The position numbers were made by a program, and so were the translations under genes. Of a stretch of 64,000 nt of DNA, positions 9,726 to 18,487 are shown piece after piece. The notes below the pieces were generated by a model. That model was not told the origin of the DNA and ran no database searches. It was given only the letters and a program-made list of their open reading frames with translations. The stretch is taken from the NCBI GenBank assembly GCA_002281855.1, contig NCHQ01000015.1:1-64000 (forward strand). The letters run 5' to 3'. Positions within the stretch are counted from its first letter, which is position 1; the number at the start of each line of letters is the position of its first letter. This DNA comes from Rhodospirillales bacterium 24-66-33. Lineage in GTDB: Bacteria > Pseudomonadota > Alphaproteobacteria > Reyranellales > Reyranellaceae.

Positions 9726-10661
9726 ATGACCGGCGCTATTGCCTATATCAGCCGCGATACCGACGGCATCCTCTGGAACAAGGTCCTCGAAGCGGGCCTG
9801 GGTCCGCTCGATTTCCGCACCCGCGACAATCTCGGCAACAAGGACGAGATCGACGTCGTCCTGGCCTGGAAGCCGGACCGGGGGCTGATCGCCTCCTTCC
9901 CCAACGTGAAGCTGATCGTGTCGCTGGGCATGGGTGTCGATCACCTGCTGGCCGACGACCAGCTGCCCGCCGGCGTGCCGATCACGCGCATCATGGACGA
10001 CGGTCTGGTCGGCCAGATGAGCGAGTACGCGATCTACTGGGCGCTGCGTCATCATCGCGACATCGACAAATATGCCGAGAGCCAGCGGGCGAAGCGGTGG
10101 CAGCCCGAGGAGTTCGTCGACACCATCGATCGCCGCATCGGCATCACCGGCCTCGGCACCATCGGCCAGGACACGGCGAGTAAGTTCGCCGCCCTGGGTT
10201 TCCCGACGGCCGGCTGGAGTCGCACGCAGAAGACCTTGCCCGGCGTCGAGACTTTCCACGGCCCGGACGGGCTGGCGGCCTTCCTCGCCCGCACCGACAT
10301 CCTTGTGAACGTGCTGCCGCTCACGCGCGACACCAAGGGCCTGCTCGACGCCAAGCTGTTCGCGGCGCTGCCGAAGGGCGCCTACCTGATCAACATGGGT
10401 CGCGGCGGACATGTGGTCGACGACGACCTGCTGGCCGCGATCGATTCGGGCCACCTCGCCGGCGCCGCGCTCGACGTGTTCAACACCGAGCCGCTGCCCG
10501 AGAGCCATCCCTACTGGACGCACCCCAAGGTCAAGGTGACGCCGCACATCGCCGGCGCCACCAACCCGCGCACCGCCTCACCCGGCGTGATCGAGAACAT
10601 CAAGCGCCTGCGGGCCGGGCAACCGCTGATCAACACGGTCGACCCGGTCACGGGGTACTGA
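9726..10661 (+). CDS. D-isomer-specific 2-hydroxyacid dehydrogenase, GhrA-like (glyoxylate/hydroxypyruvate reductase)
   Basis: 311 residues from ATG (MTGAIAYISRD), 58 bp after yejF. The NAD(P)-binding Rossmann core shows GITGLGTIGQDTASKFAALG near residue 138, and the family signatures LVNVLPLTRDTKGLLDAKLF, GAYLINMGRGGHVVDDDLL and the catalytic-His block VTPHIAGATNP near the C terminus. Family role: NAD(P)H-dependent reduction of glyoxylate or hydroxypyruvate in the cytoplasm. It may be co-transcribed with yej genes, but no functional link is evident. A family-1 repeat follows the stop. Confidence 0.88.
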   Translation: MTGAIAYISRDTDGILWNKVLEAGLGPLDFRTRDNLGNKDEIDVVLAWKPDRGLIASFPNVKLIVSLGMGVDHLLADDQLPAGVPITRIMDDGLVGQMSEYAIYWALRHHRDIDKYAESQRAKRWQPEEFVDTIDRRIGITGLGTIGQDTASKFAALGFPTAGWSRTQKTLPGVETFHGPDGLAAFLARTDILVNVLPLTRDTKGLLDAKLFAALPKGAYLINMGRGGHVVDDDLLAAIDSGHLAGAALDVFNTEPLPESHPYWTHPKVKVTPHIAGATNPRTASPGVIENIKRLRAGQPLINTVDPVTGY

Positions 10662-10667
10662 ACGAAT

Positions 10668-10754
10668 GTCGTCCTGAGCGAAGCGAAGGACCTGACGGAA
10701 CGACCACAGCACTCCTGAGCGAACGTCAGATCCTTCGCTGCGCTCAGGATGACA
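10668..10754. repeat. 88-bp interspersed palindromic repeat, family 1, copy c
   Basis: Complete copy. The left end TGTCGTCCTGAGCGAAGCGA and right end TTCGCTGCGCTCAGGATGACA are inverted arms. It lies between two converging genes, 7 bp after one stop and 17 bp before the other, so it could serve as a bidirectional terminator. Confidence 0.85.
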
Positions 10755-10771
10755 AGAATATTGAACCGCTG

Positions 10772-12172
10772 TTACTTCCCGAACCTGTCCGCGATCGTGC
10801 GGTAGATCGCGCGGGCGACCTGGGCTTCGCCGCCCTCGGGCCGGCCCGGCCGGCTGGTGTTGTTCCAGGCCATCATGTCGAAGTGCGCCCACGGCACGTC
10901 GTTGGGCACGAATTCCTTCAGATACAGCGCGGCGGTGATCGCGCCGCCGAAGGCGCCGGCCGAGACGTTGTTGATGTCGGCCACCTTGCTGTCGAGCATG
11001 CGGCGATAGGCCGGGAAAAGCGGCATCCGCCACATCGGATCGGTCACCGCCTCGCCCGCCGCGATCAGCGAATTCGCAAGCTTATCGTCGTTGCAGAACA
11101 GTGCCGGCAGGTCGGGCCCCAGCGCCACACGGGCCGCGCCGGTGAGGGTCGCGCAATCGATCATCATCGCGGGCTTCTCCGAGGCACCCTCGTGCAGCGC
11201 ATCGCACAGGATCAGTCGGCCTTCGGCATCGGTGTTGCCGATCTCGACGGTGATGCCCTTGCGGGTCGTGATCACGTCCATCGGCCGGAACGCATTGCCC
11301 GACACCGAGTTCTCGACCGCCGGCATCAGCACGCGCAGCCGCACCGGCAGGCCCGTCGCCATGATCATCGACGCCACCGCAAGCACGGTCGCGGCACCGC
11401 CCATGTCCTTCTTCATCATCAGCATGCCGGCCGCCGGCTTGAGGTCGAGGCCACCGGTGTCGAAGCACACGCCCTTGCCGACCAGCGTCACCTTGGGATG
11501 GCTCGCCTTGCCCCAGGTGAGATCGATCAGCCGCGGTGCGCGGGCCGAGGCCCGGCCGACCGCATGGATCGTCGGATAGTTCTGCTTCAGCAGGTCGTCG
11601 CCCGCGATGACTTTGATTCTGGCCTTGTGCGTCTTGGCGAGATCCTGCGCCGCCGCCGCCAGTTCGGCGGGGCCCATGTCGGAGGACGGCGTGGTGATGA
11701 GGTTCCGCGCCATCGAGATCGCCTCGACGGTCGCCGTCGCGCGCTTTCTGTCGGCCTCGGCCGGCCACACGAAGCGTGGCCCGGGCTTGGCCTTGGTCGC
11801 GCGATAGCGATCGAAGGTCCAGGCGCCCAGTCCGATGGCCACCACCACGTCGGTCATCGAGACCGGCCCGGTCTCGCCCTCGAGGCGCCAGGTCGCCGGC
11901 GGTAGCTTCGCGCTCAGGGCGCCGAAATCCCAAAGCGTCGGCGCGTTCGGAATCACTAACACTGCACCGGAAGCCTTGCCGTCGTCGCCCGGCAACACCG
12001 CGATATCTCCGGGCGATCCCGCGATATCGAGCGATTCGACCCAGGCCCGCTGCACCGCGGACTGCGCCTTCAACCAGGCACCCCACTTCGAATGACCCAC
12101 AAACTGCACGGGCAAGGAGGAAGAAGAACGGTCGACGAACGGCAGCGACATGGCCATGCTCACAATCATCAT
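10772..12172 (-). CDS. M17 family leucyl aminopeptidase
   Basis: 466 residues, near the usual M17 length. The catalytic C-terminal half carries the family signature NTDAEGRLILCDAL, a metal-binding region around VGKGVCFDTGGLDLKPA and MKKDMGGAATVLA, and the end motif PWAHFDMMAWN. It would hydrolyse N-terminal residues from peptides in the cytoplasm using two metal ions. Two start regions are possible: ATG at 12172 (MMIVSMAMSL) or the inner ATG at 12151 (MSLPFVD); neither has a strong ribosome-binding site. Divergent from the GST gene. Confidence 0.92.
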   Translation of the reverse strand: MMIVSMAMSLPFVDRSSSSLPVQFVGHSKWGAWLKAQSAVQRAWVESLDIAGSPGDIAVLPGDDGKASGAVLVIPNAPTLWDFGALSAKLPPATWRLEGETGPVSMTDVVVAIGLGAWTFDRYRATKAKPGPRFVWPAEADRKRATATVEAISMARNLITTPSSDMGPAELAAAAQDLAKTHKARIKVIAGDDLLKQNYPTIHAVGRASARAPRLIDLTWGKASHPKVTLVGKGVCFDTGGLDLKPAAGMLMMKKDMGGAATVLAVASMIMATGLPVRLRVLMPAVENSVSGNAFRPMDVITTRKGITVEIGNTDAEGRLILCDALHEGASEKPAMMIDCATLTGAARVALGPDLPALFCNDDKLANSLIAAGEAVTDPMWRMPLFPAYRRMLDSKVADINNVSAGAFGGAITAALYLKEFVPNDVPWAHFDMMAWNNTSRPGRPEGGEAQVARAIYRTIADRFGK

Positions 12173-12225
12173 AGAGAATGGTTAACATTGCCGGCCAAAC
12201 TCCATGGCTGGCAAGGAGGGCGTAT

Positions 12226-12894
12226 ATGGCCGAATTCACCGTCGTGATCGGCAACAAGAACTATTCGTCGTGGTCGATGCGCGGCTGGCTGATGGCCAGG
12301 ATCGGCGGCATCGAGTTCGACGAGATCGTCGTGCCGCTCGACAGGCCCGAGACGCAGGCGGCGATCCGCAAGCACTCACCCTCCGGGCGCGTGCCGGTGC
12401 TGCTGCATCGCGGCCTGGCTGTCTGGGATTCGCTCGCCATCGCCGAGTATCTGAACGACCTCAAGCCCGAGGCCGGCCTGTGGCCGCCTTCGGCCGCCGC
12501 ACGCGCCCATGCCCGCTCGATCTCGGCCGAAATGCATTCGAGCTTCACCGATCTGCGCGACAACATGCCGATGAACATCCGTGCGTCCCTTCCCGGCAAG
12601 GGCATGACGCCGGGCGTACGCGCGGACATCGAGCGCATGACCTTCCTGTGGCGCGACTGCCGCAAGCGGTTTTCCGGCGCGTTCCAGAAGGACGATGGGT
12701 TCCTGTTCGGCACGTTCGGCGCCGCCGATGCGATGTTCGCGCCCGTCGTGACCCGCTTCAAGACCTACAGCGTCACGCTCGACAGCGACGCCGACGCCTA
12801 CTGCACCGCCGTGCTTGGACATCCCGCGGTGAAGGAATGGGTCGATGCCGCAGAGCACGAGCCGTGGCTGATCGACAAGTACGAGTTCAAGTAG
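12226..12894 (+). CDS. Glutathione S-transferase family protein
   Basis: 222 residues. The start (MAEFTVVIGNKNYSSWSMRG) is fixed by AAGGAGGG six bases upstream. The thioredoxin-like N-terminal domain has the Ser-containing active-site region NYSSWSMRGW and the cis-Pro block SGRVPVLLHRGLAVWDSLAIAEYL split over residues 51-75, followed by an all-helical C-terminal domain. Likely cytoplasmic conjugation or thiol chemistry; substrate unknown. Its 3' end overlaps the opgH stop by 8 bp on the opposite strand. Confidence 0.88.
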   Translation: MAEFTVVIGNKNYSSWSMRGWLMARIGGIEFDEIVVPLDRPETQAAIRKHSPSGRVPVLLHRGLAVWDSLAIAEYLNDLKPEAGLWPPSAAARAHARSISAEMHSSFTDLRDNMPMNIRASLPGKGMTPGVRADIERMTFLWRDCRKRFSGAFQKDDGFLFGTFGAADAMFAPVVTRFKTYSVTLDSDADAYCTAVLGHPAVKEWVDAAEHEPWLIDKYEFK

Positions 12895-14695
12895 TCGACG
12901 CGGGCGCCTGCGAAACCCGTTCGTCTGGCTTCTCCTCTGGCGTCATGAACATGCGCCAGCGACGGGCGGCGATGCCGAGGTCCCGGCGGCTTGAATAGAC
13001 CGCGAGCAGAGGCGCGAGCACCAGGCCGGCGACCACGGGCAGCAGCCAATAGAGGAAGGCGGGCGCCCAGTAGCCCATGACCACCACGGCGGCCGCGCCC
13101 AACGCGACCTGGCCGCCGTGCCGCCCCAGGGCGAGAGCCCACGGCATGCCGCGCTCGCCGCGCGCCTGCGGCGGCCAGCCCACCGCGCGCCCGGCCAGGA
13201 TGCCCAGCATGAACAGCGAGTGGAAGAGCATCATGACCGGCGCCATCAGCGCGGAGAACAGCGTCTCCAGCACCACACTGGCCGTCAGCGCCAGGCGTCC
13301 ACCGTAAGCCGGTGCCGGCGCGCGCAGGGACAGGACCAGCGCCAGCAGCTTGGGCAGGAACAGCAGCAGGGTCGTCACGAGCAGAAGCGCGTGCACGTGG
13401 CCGGTATTGTATTGCGGCCAGTTGGGAAACAGCGACGGGGCGTTGCCGAAATAGACCGGTCCGACGATCTCGTGCTCGAGCACGATCGCCGCGCTGAGGA
13501 GCAGCGAGCCCAGCCAGAGCGGCGAGGCGAGATAGCCCATGATGCCCATCACCAGGTGCAGGCGGCTCATCCAATGCAGGCCGCGCATGAAGACCAATCG
13601 CGCATGCTGCAGGTTGCCCTGCATCCAGCGCCGGTCGCGCACGGCATAATCGACGACGTTGGTGGGCAGCTCCTCGAAGCTGCCGCCCAGGTTGGGCAGG
13701 TTCCACACATGGAAGCCGGCACGGCGGATGAAGGCGGCCTCGACGAAGTCGTGGCTGAGGATCTCGCCGCCAAACGGCGCGCGGCCCTTGAGCACCGGCA
13801 GCCGGCAATGCTCTGAGAAAGCCGCGACGCGGATGATCGCGTTGTGGCCGTAATAGTTGGCCTCGCCCATGTTCCAGAAGGAATGGCCAGTCGCGACCAT
13901 GCTGCCGTAGACCCGGGACGAGAACTGCAGGATGCGCGCGAACAGGGTCTCGCGACCCATGGCCACGGCGTGGGTCTGGATGATGCCGGTGCGCGGGCTC
14001 GCTTCCATCAGCGCGGCCAACCTCACCATCGTGTCGCCCGACATCACGCTGTCGGCGTCGAACACGATCATGTGGTCGAACCGCGCACCGTGCGTGTCGA
14101 GCCAGTCCGCGATGTTGCCCGCCTTGCGTCCGACATTCCGGTGGCGTCGACGCCAATGCAGGCGTTCACCGATTCCCAGTCGTTCGCGCAACGCCTCGAC
14201 GCCGGCCTCTTCTTCGGCCGCGATCGCATCGTTCGTCGTGTCACTCAGCACGAACAGCTCGAACGCCTTCGACTGGCCGGTCGTCTCGAGCGAGTGCCAG
14301 GTGGTCTCCAGCCGGGCGAAGACCTCATCGGGCGCCTCGTTGTAGACGGGCACCAGAATGGCCGTGCGTTCGCGGAGCGCCGGGACGGTTCCGTCCGGCG
14401 CACCGTCGCCCGGCCCTCGTCGGCGCAGGGAAAGTGGATGCAGTCCGAAGCTCTTGAGGACGAAGCCGACGATCGCGGTCCAGAAGGAGAGCGCTATCCA
14501 GCCGAAGCTGAGGGTGAAGACGGCAAGGAGCGCGATGGCCAGGCCATAAGGAACCTGTGGGCCCAACGCCATTGCCAGCAGCTGAAGCCCCCCTGCCGTC
14601 GTGGCGGCCACGAAAACAAGCAGGAAAACCCTGCGCCAGGCCGCCTTGCCGGCGTGACGGTCGAGATTCCACAGCAAGTCGTCGATGTTCTGCAT
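12887..14695 (-). CDS. opgH: Periplasmic glucan glucosyltransferase OpgH (MdoH)
   Basis: 602 residues from ATG (MQNIDDLLWNLDRHAGK), preceded by GGAGAG; an upstream TTG would overlap opgG. Two N-terminal membrane helices (about residues 20-85) lead into a GT2-type cytoplasmic domain with TAILVPVYNEAPDEVFARLE, the DxD-like FDADSVMSGDT, the acceptor block LSHDFVEAAFIRRAG and QxxRW-like RDRRWMQGN, then four or more C-terminal membrane helices. It polymerises the beta-1,2 glucan backbone from UDP-glucose and exports it. Shorter than E. coli MdoH (about 850), as in many alphaproteobacteria. Downstream partner of opgG, 26 bp apart. Confidence 0.93.
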   Translation of the reverse strand: MQNIDDLLWNLDRHAGKAAWRRVFLLVFVAATTAGGLQLLAMALGPQVPYGLAIALLAVFTLSFGWIALSFWTAIVGFVLKSFGLHPLSLRRRGPGDGAPDGTVPALRERTAILVPVYNEAPDEVFARLETTWHSLETTGQSKAFELFVLSDTTNDAIAAEEEAGVEALRERLGIGERLHWRRRHRNVGRKAGNIADWLDTHGARFDHMIVFDADSVMSGDTMVRLAALMEASPRTGIIQTHAVAMGRETLFARILQFSSRVYGSMVATGHSFWNMGEANYYGHNAIIRVAAFSEHCRLPVLKGRAPFGGEILSHDFVEAAFIRRAGFHVWNLPNLGGSFEELPTNVVDYAVRDRRWMQGNLQHARLVFMRGLHWMSRLHLVMGIMGYLASPLWLGSLLLSAAIVLEHEIVGPVYFGNAPSLFPNWPQYNTGHVHALLLVTTLLLFLPKLLALVLSLRAPAPAYGGRLALTASVVLETLFSALMAPVMMLFHSLFMLGILAGRAVGWPPQARGERGMPWALALGRHGGQVALGAAAVVVMGYWAPAFLYWLLPVVAGLVLAPLLAVYSSRRDLGIAARRWRMFMTPEEKPDERVSQAPASTT

Positions 14696-14721
14696 GGGCG
14701 CGCTCTCCGCTCGAACTCCGA

Positions 14722-16224
14722 TCAAGGGCGAACCTGGCCCGCGAAAGTCTCGCTCAGCCGTTCCCCCCCAGCGGTCAGATAGGCGCGGATGTCGATCGCC
14801 CGCCGCCCTTCCAGTTCGACATCGATGAACAGACGTCGATTGGCAGAGCCGGGCGGCTGGTCGGTCTCGGTCCGCAGCAGCTTGCCGCCGCTGACCTCTA
14901 CGTTGGATTCGACGAGCCGTTCCTCTGCGAGCTTGGCCAAAGTGTCGCCCTCGAATTCGACCACGAGCCGGCGCGCCCTGGCGTTTCCCTCGATCGAAGC
15001 CTGACGCGTTGCCACCACGCGCGCATCGGACGCGAGGGCCACTTCGTCGCTCAGCGCGGAGAGGCGAAAGCGGTATTCCAGCGCCTGGCCTTTGGCCACC
15101 GGCCAGCGCGACACCCAGAAGGCCACGATATTGTCGTGATATTCCGACGGCGTCGGGATCTCGACGAGGCGGACCTCGCCTTCGCCCCAGTCACCCTTCG
15201 GCTCGACCCACAGGCTGGGACGAACCTGATATTTAGCGACACTGTCCTGGTAACGATCGAAGCGGCGCTCGCGCTGCTGCAGGCCGAAGCCACGGGGATT
15301 GTTGTCGACGAACGAGGAGACCTGCAGCGACCCGGGATTGGTGAGCGGGCGCCAGATCCGCTCTCCCTCGCCGGTCACCATCGCAAGCCCATCGGAATCG
15401 TGGACCTCCGGTCGGAAGTCGTCGCGCCAGGGACCGGACTTGCCCGACAGGAACATGCTGGTGAGCGGCGCAATGCCCAGCATCGACACGCCATGGCGCA
15501 TGAAGAGACGGGCATCGACATCGACCGTGGTGCGCACACCCGGCGTAAGGGTGAAGGCATAGGCGCCGCTGGCGCCCGGCGATTCGAGCAAGGCGAAGAC
15601 CGTCAGCGTCTTGTCGCCGGGCGCCGGTTCGACCAGCCAGAACTCGCGAAACTCCGGAAATTCCTCCGACCGCGGCTGGGCCGTGTCGATCGCCAGACCG
15701 CGCGCCGACGCGCCATAGGCCTGGCCCGTGCCTATGGGTCGGAAGTAACTGGCGCCCAGGAAGGAGATGATCTCGTCGTGCTTATCACCGTTCAGCGGGT
15801 AGGTGACCTTGAAGCCGGCGAAGCCGACCTGCGCCGGCGGCGTCGCTTTGCCGAAGTCGAACATCTCTGGCGAAGCCGAGAGCGCGGTCGCCGTGCCCGC
15901 GGTGTCCGGTGTTCCGCTCCGGGTGATGACGTATATCTTTACGGGCGTCTGATAGAGGAAGCCGGTCGGGAAGAACTCGACCCGGAATCGACCACCGCCC
16001 TCCCGCCACAAGACCGAGTCGGGCCGCAAACGAATGCCGCGGTATGTATCGTAGCCGAGCTTCGCCGTATCCGGGATGGCCGTCTCCTTGGCATAGGCCT
16101 GACCCGCCGACAGCCGCGCGCGCTCGATCAATTTGTCGAAGAAGCCCTGTGCATGAGCGGTTGAGAAACTGCCGACAAAGAATACGACGAGCAGACCGAC
16201 CAATCGAACCACGGCATCCCTCAT
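14722..16224 (-). CDS. opgG: Periplasmic glucan biosynthesis protein OpgG (MdoG)
   Basis: About 500 residues. The start at ATG 16224 (MRDAVVRLVGLLVVFFVGSF) gives a compact Sec signal peptide cut after AHA; another ATG at 16254 would add ten residues. Family blocks include YRGIRLRPDSVLWREGGGRF near the N terminus, FFPTGFLYQTPVKI, GASYFRPIGTGQAYGASARG, and RPEVHDSDGLAM with WRPLTNPGSLQVS in the C-terminal half. OpgG acts in the periplasm on the nascent glucan; the family is needed for making osmoregulated periplasmic glucans. First gene of the opgGH operon. Confidence 0.93.
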   Translation of the reverse strand: MRDAVVRLVGLLVVFFVGSFSTAHAQGFFDKLIERARLSAGQAYAKETAIPDTAKLGYDTYRGIRLRPDSVLWREGGGRFRVEFFPTGFLYQTPVKIYVITRSGTPDTAGTATALSASPEMFDFGKATPPAQVGFAGFKVTYPLNGDKHDEIISFLGASYFRPIGTGQAYGASARGLAIDTAQPRSEEFPEFREFWLVEPAPGDKTLTVFALLESPGASGAYAFTLTPGVRTTVDVDARLFMRHGVSMLGIAPLTSMFLSGKSGPWRDDFRPEVHDSDGLAMVTGEGERIWRPLTNPGSLQVSSFVDNNPRGFGLQQRERRFDRYQDSVAKYQVRPSLWVEPKGDWGEGEVRLVEIPTPSEYHDNIVAFWVSRWPVAKGQALEYRFRLSALSDEVALASDARVVATRQASIEGNARARRLVVEFEGDTLAKLAEERLVESNVEVSGGKLLRTETDQPPGSANRRLFIDVELEGRRAIDIRAYLTAGGERLSETFAGQVRP

Positions 16225-16345
16225 ACCGACCAAATCCGTGCCGCAACGCAGCATCGATCAGAGCGGTTGCCGTGGGCTCACGAAGAACACGCGGCGTCAG
16301 CCTGCGTTCGCCACGGTACGCGCTCAGCCCGTGACGATATTTTTA

Positions 16346-16371
16346 GGAACGTAAATCCCCGAGGGCACGTT
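16346..16371 (+). promoter_or_regulatory. EcfG-type general stress promoter (GGAAC-N17-CGTT)
   Basis: GGAAC at 16346-16350 and CGTT at 16368-16371 are separated by exactly 17 bases, matching the alphaproteobacterial EcfG sigma-factor consensus. The element is 62 bp before the first gene of the stress-type operon below, and nothing else lies between. Confidence 0.72.
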
Positions 16372-16432
16372 GCCAGCGCGCGATCCATCACGGCGTTCTG
16401 CCGAGCACGAGATCGTCGAGGGAGAACCAACG

Positions 16433-16876
16433 ATGTCCGACACCTCTCAGTATCAACCCAAAACAAAGCCGGATCTCGGCGCGGCCGTATCCGAAATAAA
16501 GACCGCCCTCACCGGCAAGGCTGAGGAGCTGGCCGACCGGTCGACCGAGAGCGGTGCCGCCGCCGTTTCGGCGCTGGGCAAGACTGCCGCAACCCTCGCG
16601 GGTTCGCTGGAAGAGCAGTCGCCCGCCGTCGCCGACTATGTGCGTTCGACCGGGCAGCGCATCGACCGCCTCGCCGACGACCTGCGCGACAAGTCGGCCG
16701 GTGAACTTCTGACCATGGCAACCGATTTCGGCAAGCGCCAGCCGCTCGCCCTGCTGGCCGGTTCCGCCATCGTCGGCTTTGCGCTCTCCCGGATCGTAAA
16801 GGCCGGCATGGGCGCCTCCGCCGAACCGGCCGGACCGCGGGCGGACGAGCCCAATGTCGGCCGCATCGACGTCTAG
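16433..16876 (+). CDS. Small membrane-associated stress protein (nutrient-deprivation-induced type)
   Basis: 147 residues from ATG behind GAGGGAGAAC. Composition is Ala-rich with a long amphipathic region (AVSEIKTALTGKAEELADRS, about residues 20-100) and one C-terminal hydrophobic segment (LALLAGSAIVGFALSRIV, about 105-122). This layout is like the small proteins annotated as nutrient-deprivation-induced or DUF883-like that bind or anchor at the membrane; the exact family is not certain. First gene of a three-gene operon behind the EcfG-type promoter, 9 bp before the next gene. Confidence 0.65.
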   Translation: MSDTSQYQPKTKPDLGAAVSEIKTALTGKAEELADRSTESGAAAVSALGKTAATLAGSLEEQSPAVADYVRSTGQRIDRLADDLRDKSAGELLTMATDFGKRQPLALLAGSAIVGFALSRIVKAGMGASAEPAGPRADEPNVGRIDV

Positions 16877-16885
16877 GAGATTTCC

Positions 16886-17290
16886 ATGAATACCCAGGAA
16901 AGGCCCGGCGTCGTCACTCTCGTGACCGACGCGCTCGGCCGCAGCGCCGACCTGATCCAGACGGAGATCCGTCTGGCCCGCGTGGAAATCGGCGAGAAGG
17001 CCGACGCCCTGCGCACCAGCGTCGTCAGCGGTCTCGTCATGATGCTGGTGGGCACCGTCTTCATCATCGGCGCCGTCATTCTCGTGCTTCAGGCCGTCGT
17101 CGCCGCTCTCATCGAAGCCGGCGTGGCCCCTGCCCTGGCGATACTGATCGTCGCCGGCGGCTCCGCCCTTGGCGGAATCATCGTTCTTCTCGCCGGCAAG
17201 AAGACCATCGGCGCCATCGACCCCACGCCCACCCGTACCATCACGTCCCTGCAGAGCGACGCTCGCATGGCGAAGGAGAACCTGACATGA
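16886..17290 (+). CDS. Phage holin family protein (DUF1469 / Phage_holin_3_6 type)
   Basis: 134 residues. An N-terminal cytosolic helix (LIQTEIRLARVEIGEKADAL) precedes two adjacent membrane helices, about residues 48-80 (VMMLVGTVFIIGAVILVLQA) and 82-106 (ALAILIVAGGSALGGIIVLL). This is the usual layout of the DUF1469 putative actinobacterial/alphaproteobacterial holin-like family, which is chromosomal and not evidence of a phage. Start at ATG with GGAGA upstream; its last four bases overlap the next start (ATGA). Confidence 0.8.
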   Translation: MNTQERPGVVTLVTDALGRSADLIQTEIRLARVEIGEKADALRTSVVSGLVMMLVGTVFIIGAVILVLQAVVAALIEAGVAPALAILIVAGGSALGGIIVLLAGKKTIGAIDPTPTRTITSLQSDARMAKENLT

Positions 17291-18159
17291 GAGAGAGCGC
17301 CCAACTTCAACGCGAAGCGGAAGCCCAGCGTGCCGGCCTGTCCAATACCCTCGGTCAACTGCGCGAAGGCATGACGAGTTCGGCCCTGTCCACGGAATTG
17401 GTCGGCGTGCTGCGGGACAGCAGCCTGTCAGTGGTGAAGAGCCTGGCCGAATCGGCCCGGACCAACCCAGGGGCCGCTCTGCTGATCGGCGCCGGCCTGA
17501 CCATGATGCTCACCCGCACTACCGGCGCCGACGTGATGTCGGCGACCAGCTCGGCCCTGAAGGCAGCGACCACGGTCGGCACCGACGCCGCCGTTGCCGC
17601 CGCCGGCAGCGTGAAAAACGCGGCCGGGGCCGCCGCCGACACCGCCCGCTCCATGGCGGGACAGGCCAGCGACAAGGTCGCGGGCGTGACCGACAAGGTC
17701 ACCGGCATGGTCTCCGACACCGCCGCGTCGTTGAAGGACCGGGCGACCGGTACCGCCGATACACTGCGCGGCAAGGCAGACGAACAGCTGGGACAGGCCA
17801 AGCACATGATGGAAGACGGCAAGCAGACCGCGGAGCATCTCGGCGAGGACGCGACCAAGCTGGCATCGGACACGCGTCAAGCCGTCTCCAAGCTCCTCGA
17901 AGAGCAGCCGATCCTGGTCGCGGCGATGGGCGCGGCGCTGGGTGCGATTTTCGGTGCCGCGCTGCCGGTGTCTCAGGCCGAACGCAACGTGCTCGGCAAG
18001 GCCGGAGCGCAGGCGATCGACAAGGGCCGCGAAGTGCTCGAGACGGCCAAGGATTCGGTGACGGAAGGGATCGCGGAGGCACACCTCGGCGAAAAGGTCG
18101 AGGGCATGGCCGGCAAGCTCGTGGACACGATGGTGCCGACCTCGTCCCGCCCCGCCTGA
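17287..18159 (+). CDS. DUF3618 family membrane protein with a long amphipathic helical region
   Basis: 290 residues. Residues about 5-40 form a DUF3618-like helix (LQREAEAQRAGLSNTLGQLR), followed by a hydrophobic segment near 57-75 (GAALLIGAGLTMMLT), a long Ala/Asp/Lys/Thr-rich stretch (about 90-200) with repeated DKV.G and KD.A units resembling LEA or apolipoprotein-like amphipathic helices, and a second hydrophobic segment near 208-226 (VAAMGAALGAIFGAAL). The pattern suggests an envelope-stabilising stress protein, an inference from layout and promoter. A strong terminator follows. Confidence 0.72.
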   Translation: MRESAQLQREAEAQRAGLSNTLGQLREGMTSSALSTELVGVLRDSSLSVVKSLAESARTNPGAALLIGAGLTMMLTRTTGADVMSATSSALKAATTVGTDAAVAAAGSVKNAAGAAADTARSMAGQASDKVAGVTDKVTGMVSDTAASLKDRATGTADTLRGKADEQLGQAKHMMEDGKQTAEHLGEDATKLASDTRQAVSKLLEEQPILVAAMGAALGAIFGAALPVSQAERNVLGKAGAQAIDKGREVLETAKDSVTEGIAEAHLGEKVEGMAGKLVDTMVPTSSRPA

Positions 18160-18189
18160 TTTCTGCACACGGCCCGAGCCAAACGCACG

Positions 18190-18218
18190 ACGGCCGCTCC
18201 TTACGGAGCGGCCGTTTG
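18190..18218. terminator. Hairpin terminator after the stress operon
   Basis: Perfect 11-bp stem: ACGGCCGCTCC at 18190-18200 pairs with 18205-18215 around a TTAC loop. The T tract after it is short (TTTG). It closes the plus-strand operon and may also end the small minus-strand gene's neighbour transcripts. Confidence 0.75.
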
Positions 18219-18238
18219 TGCATTCGGTTAGTCAGCGC

Positions 18239-18421
18239 TCAGGAATTGGGCTTGGGCAGGGTCGTCGGGGTGATCCGCAGGATCTTGTACCCGACCTGCT
18301 CAAGCTTCGTGGCCTCGGCCTGGGCCTCTACGAGGCTCGAATAGCCGATACCGATTTCAGACTGGGTGCGCGGGTCGACCGTCCACACCATGTGCTTGCC
18401 GAAGGCTGCTTCAGTTGTCAT
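18239..18421 (-). CDS. Small hypothetical protein
   Basis: 60 residues, start ATG. No family recognised. The sequence MTTEAAFGKHMVWTVDPRTQ and the later SSLVEAQAEATKLEQVGYKI suggest a small alpha/beta domain, soluble, with no signal peptide. The upstream region contains a -10-like TATAAG about 15 bp before the start. Considered real because it fills a gap between a terminator and the next gene with good codon usage, but this is only moderately supported. Confidence 0.5.
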   Translation of the reverse strand: MTTEAAFGKHMVWTVDPRTQSEIGIGYSSLVEAQAEATKLEQVGYKILRITPTTLPKPNS

Positions 18422-18487
18422 CGCGGTCTTATACAGAGCTTTGACGCCGGAGTCCGAAGCTTGTCGGCCCGGCGGCGATCTGCACGC

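Noticed and set aside
16886..17290. Prophage remnant because of the holin-family gene
   Set aside because: DUF1469 proteins are normal chromosomal genes, and no other phage gene is near.
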